64,000 nucleotides of DNA. Origin: Abelmoschus esculentus (taxonomy: Eukaryota > Streptophyta > Magnoliopsida > Malvales > Malvaceae). Below, piece by piece: positions 62,022 to 64,000 of this stretch. The notes under the pieces were generated by a model that worked only from the letters and a program-made list of their open reading frames with translations, was not told where the DNA came from and did not search any database. The DNA lies in assembly GCA_035048815.1 (NCBI GenBank), contig JAUCBN010000014.1, positions 16,475,501-16,539,500 on the forward strand, in the 5' to 3' direction. The translations under genes and the position numbers were made by a program. Within the stretch, counting starts at the first letter, position 1, and each line of letters starts with the position of its first letter.

Positions 62022-62726
62022 CTAAGTAAAAGAGCAGGACAGTCGACGGTAACCGGGATTGCAAGACGGGCACCGAACGAGACCGTTAACGTTACACTCC
62101 TTGCAACTTTTAAACCCAAATCTTTCAAAATAAATCTTATGGCTACCATTACACTCACCGCAAAGAACAAATCTCATCCCTCCACATACATCACAGACGA
62201 TGGACCCCACAGCAATAGGTGACCGACCAATCAGATTCTTCAGTTCCCCACACTCATGTAACCGTTTGATTTCTTCACCACCACCGATGTATTTCCCTCC
62301 GATAAAAACCAACGGTAACGTAAGCCTCTTCATTTCGCTACGCCCGATGATCCCCTGCAACTCCTCCATGGAATCCGAGTCCAAAGACAAATCTCGTTCG
62401 TCTACCGGAACTCCGTACCCACGCAGGATCGATCTGACGGTCTTGCAGTCCTCGAACGTCTTCCGGACGACGCGGAGACTGGTGAAGAAAAGCACGATCC
62501 GCTGATCGGAGTAGTGACCGCTTTTCGTAGTCCTCACTGATGAGGATCGGAGGAGGGATGTGGAGAGCTTGAAGCGGTGGAAAACGGATGGATAGGAGCG
62601 GAAGGTCTCGTCTTCTTTGAGGACAGTGTTGATGTCTTTGAACGAAGTGAAAGAGAAAGCGGAAGGTGATTTCGGAGTGGAGCTTCCACCCTTTGATTTT
62701 GATGATTTCAGCCATCGAGGGAACAT
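62022..62726 (-). CDS. Glutaredoxin-like protein with C-terminal CxxC pairs (At5g39865 type)
   Basis: A single exon of 234 residues. The ATG at 62726 is used; a longer reading would need a non-ATG start. The N-terminal third is basic and Ser-rich. The glutaredoxin-like fold starts at IVLFFTSLRVVRKTFEDCKT (about residue 76 onward) and includes LPLVFIGGKYIGGGEEIKRL. The canonical N-terminal CxxC active site of glutaredoxin is replaced by SLRV, leaving only the later Cys in EDCKT. The C-terminus carries a zinc-finger-like set: CDVC, CGEC, CKEC and CPSC. This is the plant-specific class that includes At5g39865 and At3g28850. Its biochemical role is not settled; zinc or iron-sulfur binding is plausible. 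Confidence 0.9.
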   Translation of the reverse strand: MFPRWLKSSKSKGGSSTPKSPSAFSFTSFKDINTVLKEDETFRSYPSVFHRFKLSTSLLRSSSVRTTKSGHYSDQRIVLFFTSLRVVRKTFEDCKTVRSILRGYGVPVDERDLSLDSDSMEELQGIIGRSEMKRLTLPLVFIGGKYIGGGEEIKRLHECGELKNLIGRSPIAVGSIVCDVCGGMRFVLCGECNGSHKIYFERFGFKSCKECNVNGLVRCPSCNPGYRRLSCSFT

Positions 62727-64000
62727 TCTGGAGAGCAAGGGGAAGGAAAAGGGAAGGGAACTGTGAGGATTTGTGGATTGATTAAGATGGAAATTAAGGG
62801 AAATATATTATAATTTTGGACTTAATTGGGATTAGTGCTCTTAAGGTAAGCACGGATTTCTGTGAGCGAAAGCAGAAATCAAGGGATTCACGATTCTTGC
62901 CTGGGCTCTTTTGAAAATATTTTAGAATTGGATGATCCTGTTTAGGTATCTATTTGCAATATTGTAAATATCAGATTGTTGACTAATCATATCCGTTAAT
63001 TTTTATTTTAATCATTCGATTTAATCTGATTTTACTAATCATGGTGCTTATCTAAAATAGTTTTATAATTTAGTTTAAATTATAATGGATAATATTAAGA
63101 TATATTTAATTATTGTTTATTTTTATTTCATACAAGATAAGATAATATGAGAGTATCTTTAATCACTCAATTAATACTAGATCTTGTAATATTATTTTTT
63201 TTCCTATAGAGTTTGGTAGAAATTTATTTTAGAAAATAATTTTAAAATTGTACTTTTAGATTATTTTTAAAAATATTACAAATGAAGCCTTAATCATTCA
63301 GGCAATTAGTAAATCCCGTAATATCATTTTTATTAAATACAAAATTTACATGATTCAAACTCACACAAAATAAAATATGAGACACGAACACAAAAAGTAT
63401 GAAAAACAGCCAGTTGACTCTTTAAATTTTTAAAAATTTTAATTTAATCCTTTTATTTTTTAAAATACACATTATAGTTATGAGTGTATATTTTCGGATA
63501 CAGATAATATCTTATCATAAAATTTTGGATATTCAATTTTTTTAATCAATAAAATAACAATTAAAATTGATTATTGTTTTACAATCTAATGCGTGGCTTG
63601 CTGCCTGAAGATTTAGTGCCCAGTGGTAGCTAAAGTATTATTTAGGTATCATGTTTTTTGCTTTAGGAGTATAGTTTCCTTCAATTCTATTTTTACAGGT
63701 TTATCCTCATTGGTTTTGTGATATTATCATGTATATTATTTTTATTTAAATATATATATTTTTTAACGAAACGTAATGGTAATATTTTTTTTTAACAAAA
63801 CGTATGAGATAATTTTTTTTTCGTACATCGAGCAATCGCATGAACAAGGTGGATTGATATAAAAAGATACCAACTTAATAAAGAAAAGATAAAAGAATTT
63901 AATTTTTCATAAAGTATTTAATATTAGTATAAGTGTGTTTTTACCATTTGGCACATTATATAATTTTAAATAGAACAAGTCAAAATTTTGAAAATGAGAT
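62727..64000. other. Terminal spacer
   Basis: The first 150 bases or so are the leader and promoter of the minus-strand glutaredoxin-like gene. The rest, to the window edge, is AT-rich. I see no gene, no RNA and no clear repeat boundary. Confidence 0.5.

Noticed and set aside
1..64000. CRISPR array, bacterial operon or integrated virus
   Set aside because: No regularly spaced repeats, no polycistronic layout and no viral or transposase/reverse-transcriptase frames were seen; the window is ordinary plant nuclear DNA.

Overview
This window is nuclear DNA from a flowering plant, almost certainly a eudicot. The genes are split by short AT-rich GT-AG introns and separated by very AT-rich spacers with small non-autonomous transposons. 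They encode plant-only proteins: a PIP1 aquaporin, the brassinosteroid P450 CYP90A1, the clock protein ELF4, a COI1-type F-box relic and a plant PI-PLC. Protein similarity and repeat style suggest a malvid such as the cotton family; this is an impression, not a measurement.

Layout. 0.3-8.2 kb, plus strand: proline transporter, ribosomal protein eL33 (L35a), nucleotide-sugar transporter. 9.2-10.4 kb: a tRNA-Arg(CCU) relic with a broken acceptor stem, and an orphan protein-coding fragment. 11.5-22.1 kb, minus strand: peroxisomal NAD carrier PXN (11 exons), PIP1 aquaporin, TPR protein. 24.6-27.3 kb, plus: CYP90A1/CPD. 28.2-29.5 kb, minus: small membrane protein of unknown function. 31.4-33.3 kb, plus: GINS subunit PSF3, facing a decayed COI1-like copy (33.7-35.2 kb, minus). 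37.3-53.6 kb, plus: ELF4, PI-PLC, and the clathrin heavy chain gene (30 exons). 55.3-62.7 kb, minus: 25-residue ribosomal protein eL41, an LRR receptor-like pseudokinase, and a glutaredoxin-like protein with two CxxC pairs.

The genes are independent single-promoter units, mostly housekeeping, transport, hormone and clock functions; they do not form one pathway. The gene set resembles, from memory, the paired Arabidopsis segments around ProT1-COI1-PXN-ELF4-PLC6 (chromosome 2) and ProT2-RPL35a-GINS (chromosome 3), and the recurrent eL41/clathrin heavy chain neighbourhood.

I found no new multi-gene system. The best second-look items are: two small transposons with clear target-site duplications (a Mutator-like MITE in a PLC intron and a hAT-like element at 55.8 kb); the COI1 relic; the ELF4 promoter, which carries evening elements, a G-box and an FHY3/FAR1-type site; a BZR1-type site just upstream of CPD; a dispersed degenerate repeat in introns of several genes; a GC-AG intron in clathrin; and a possible frameshift at the start of the TPR gene. 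Exon limits were set by hand from splice consensus, reading phase and protein similarity.
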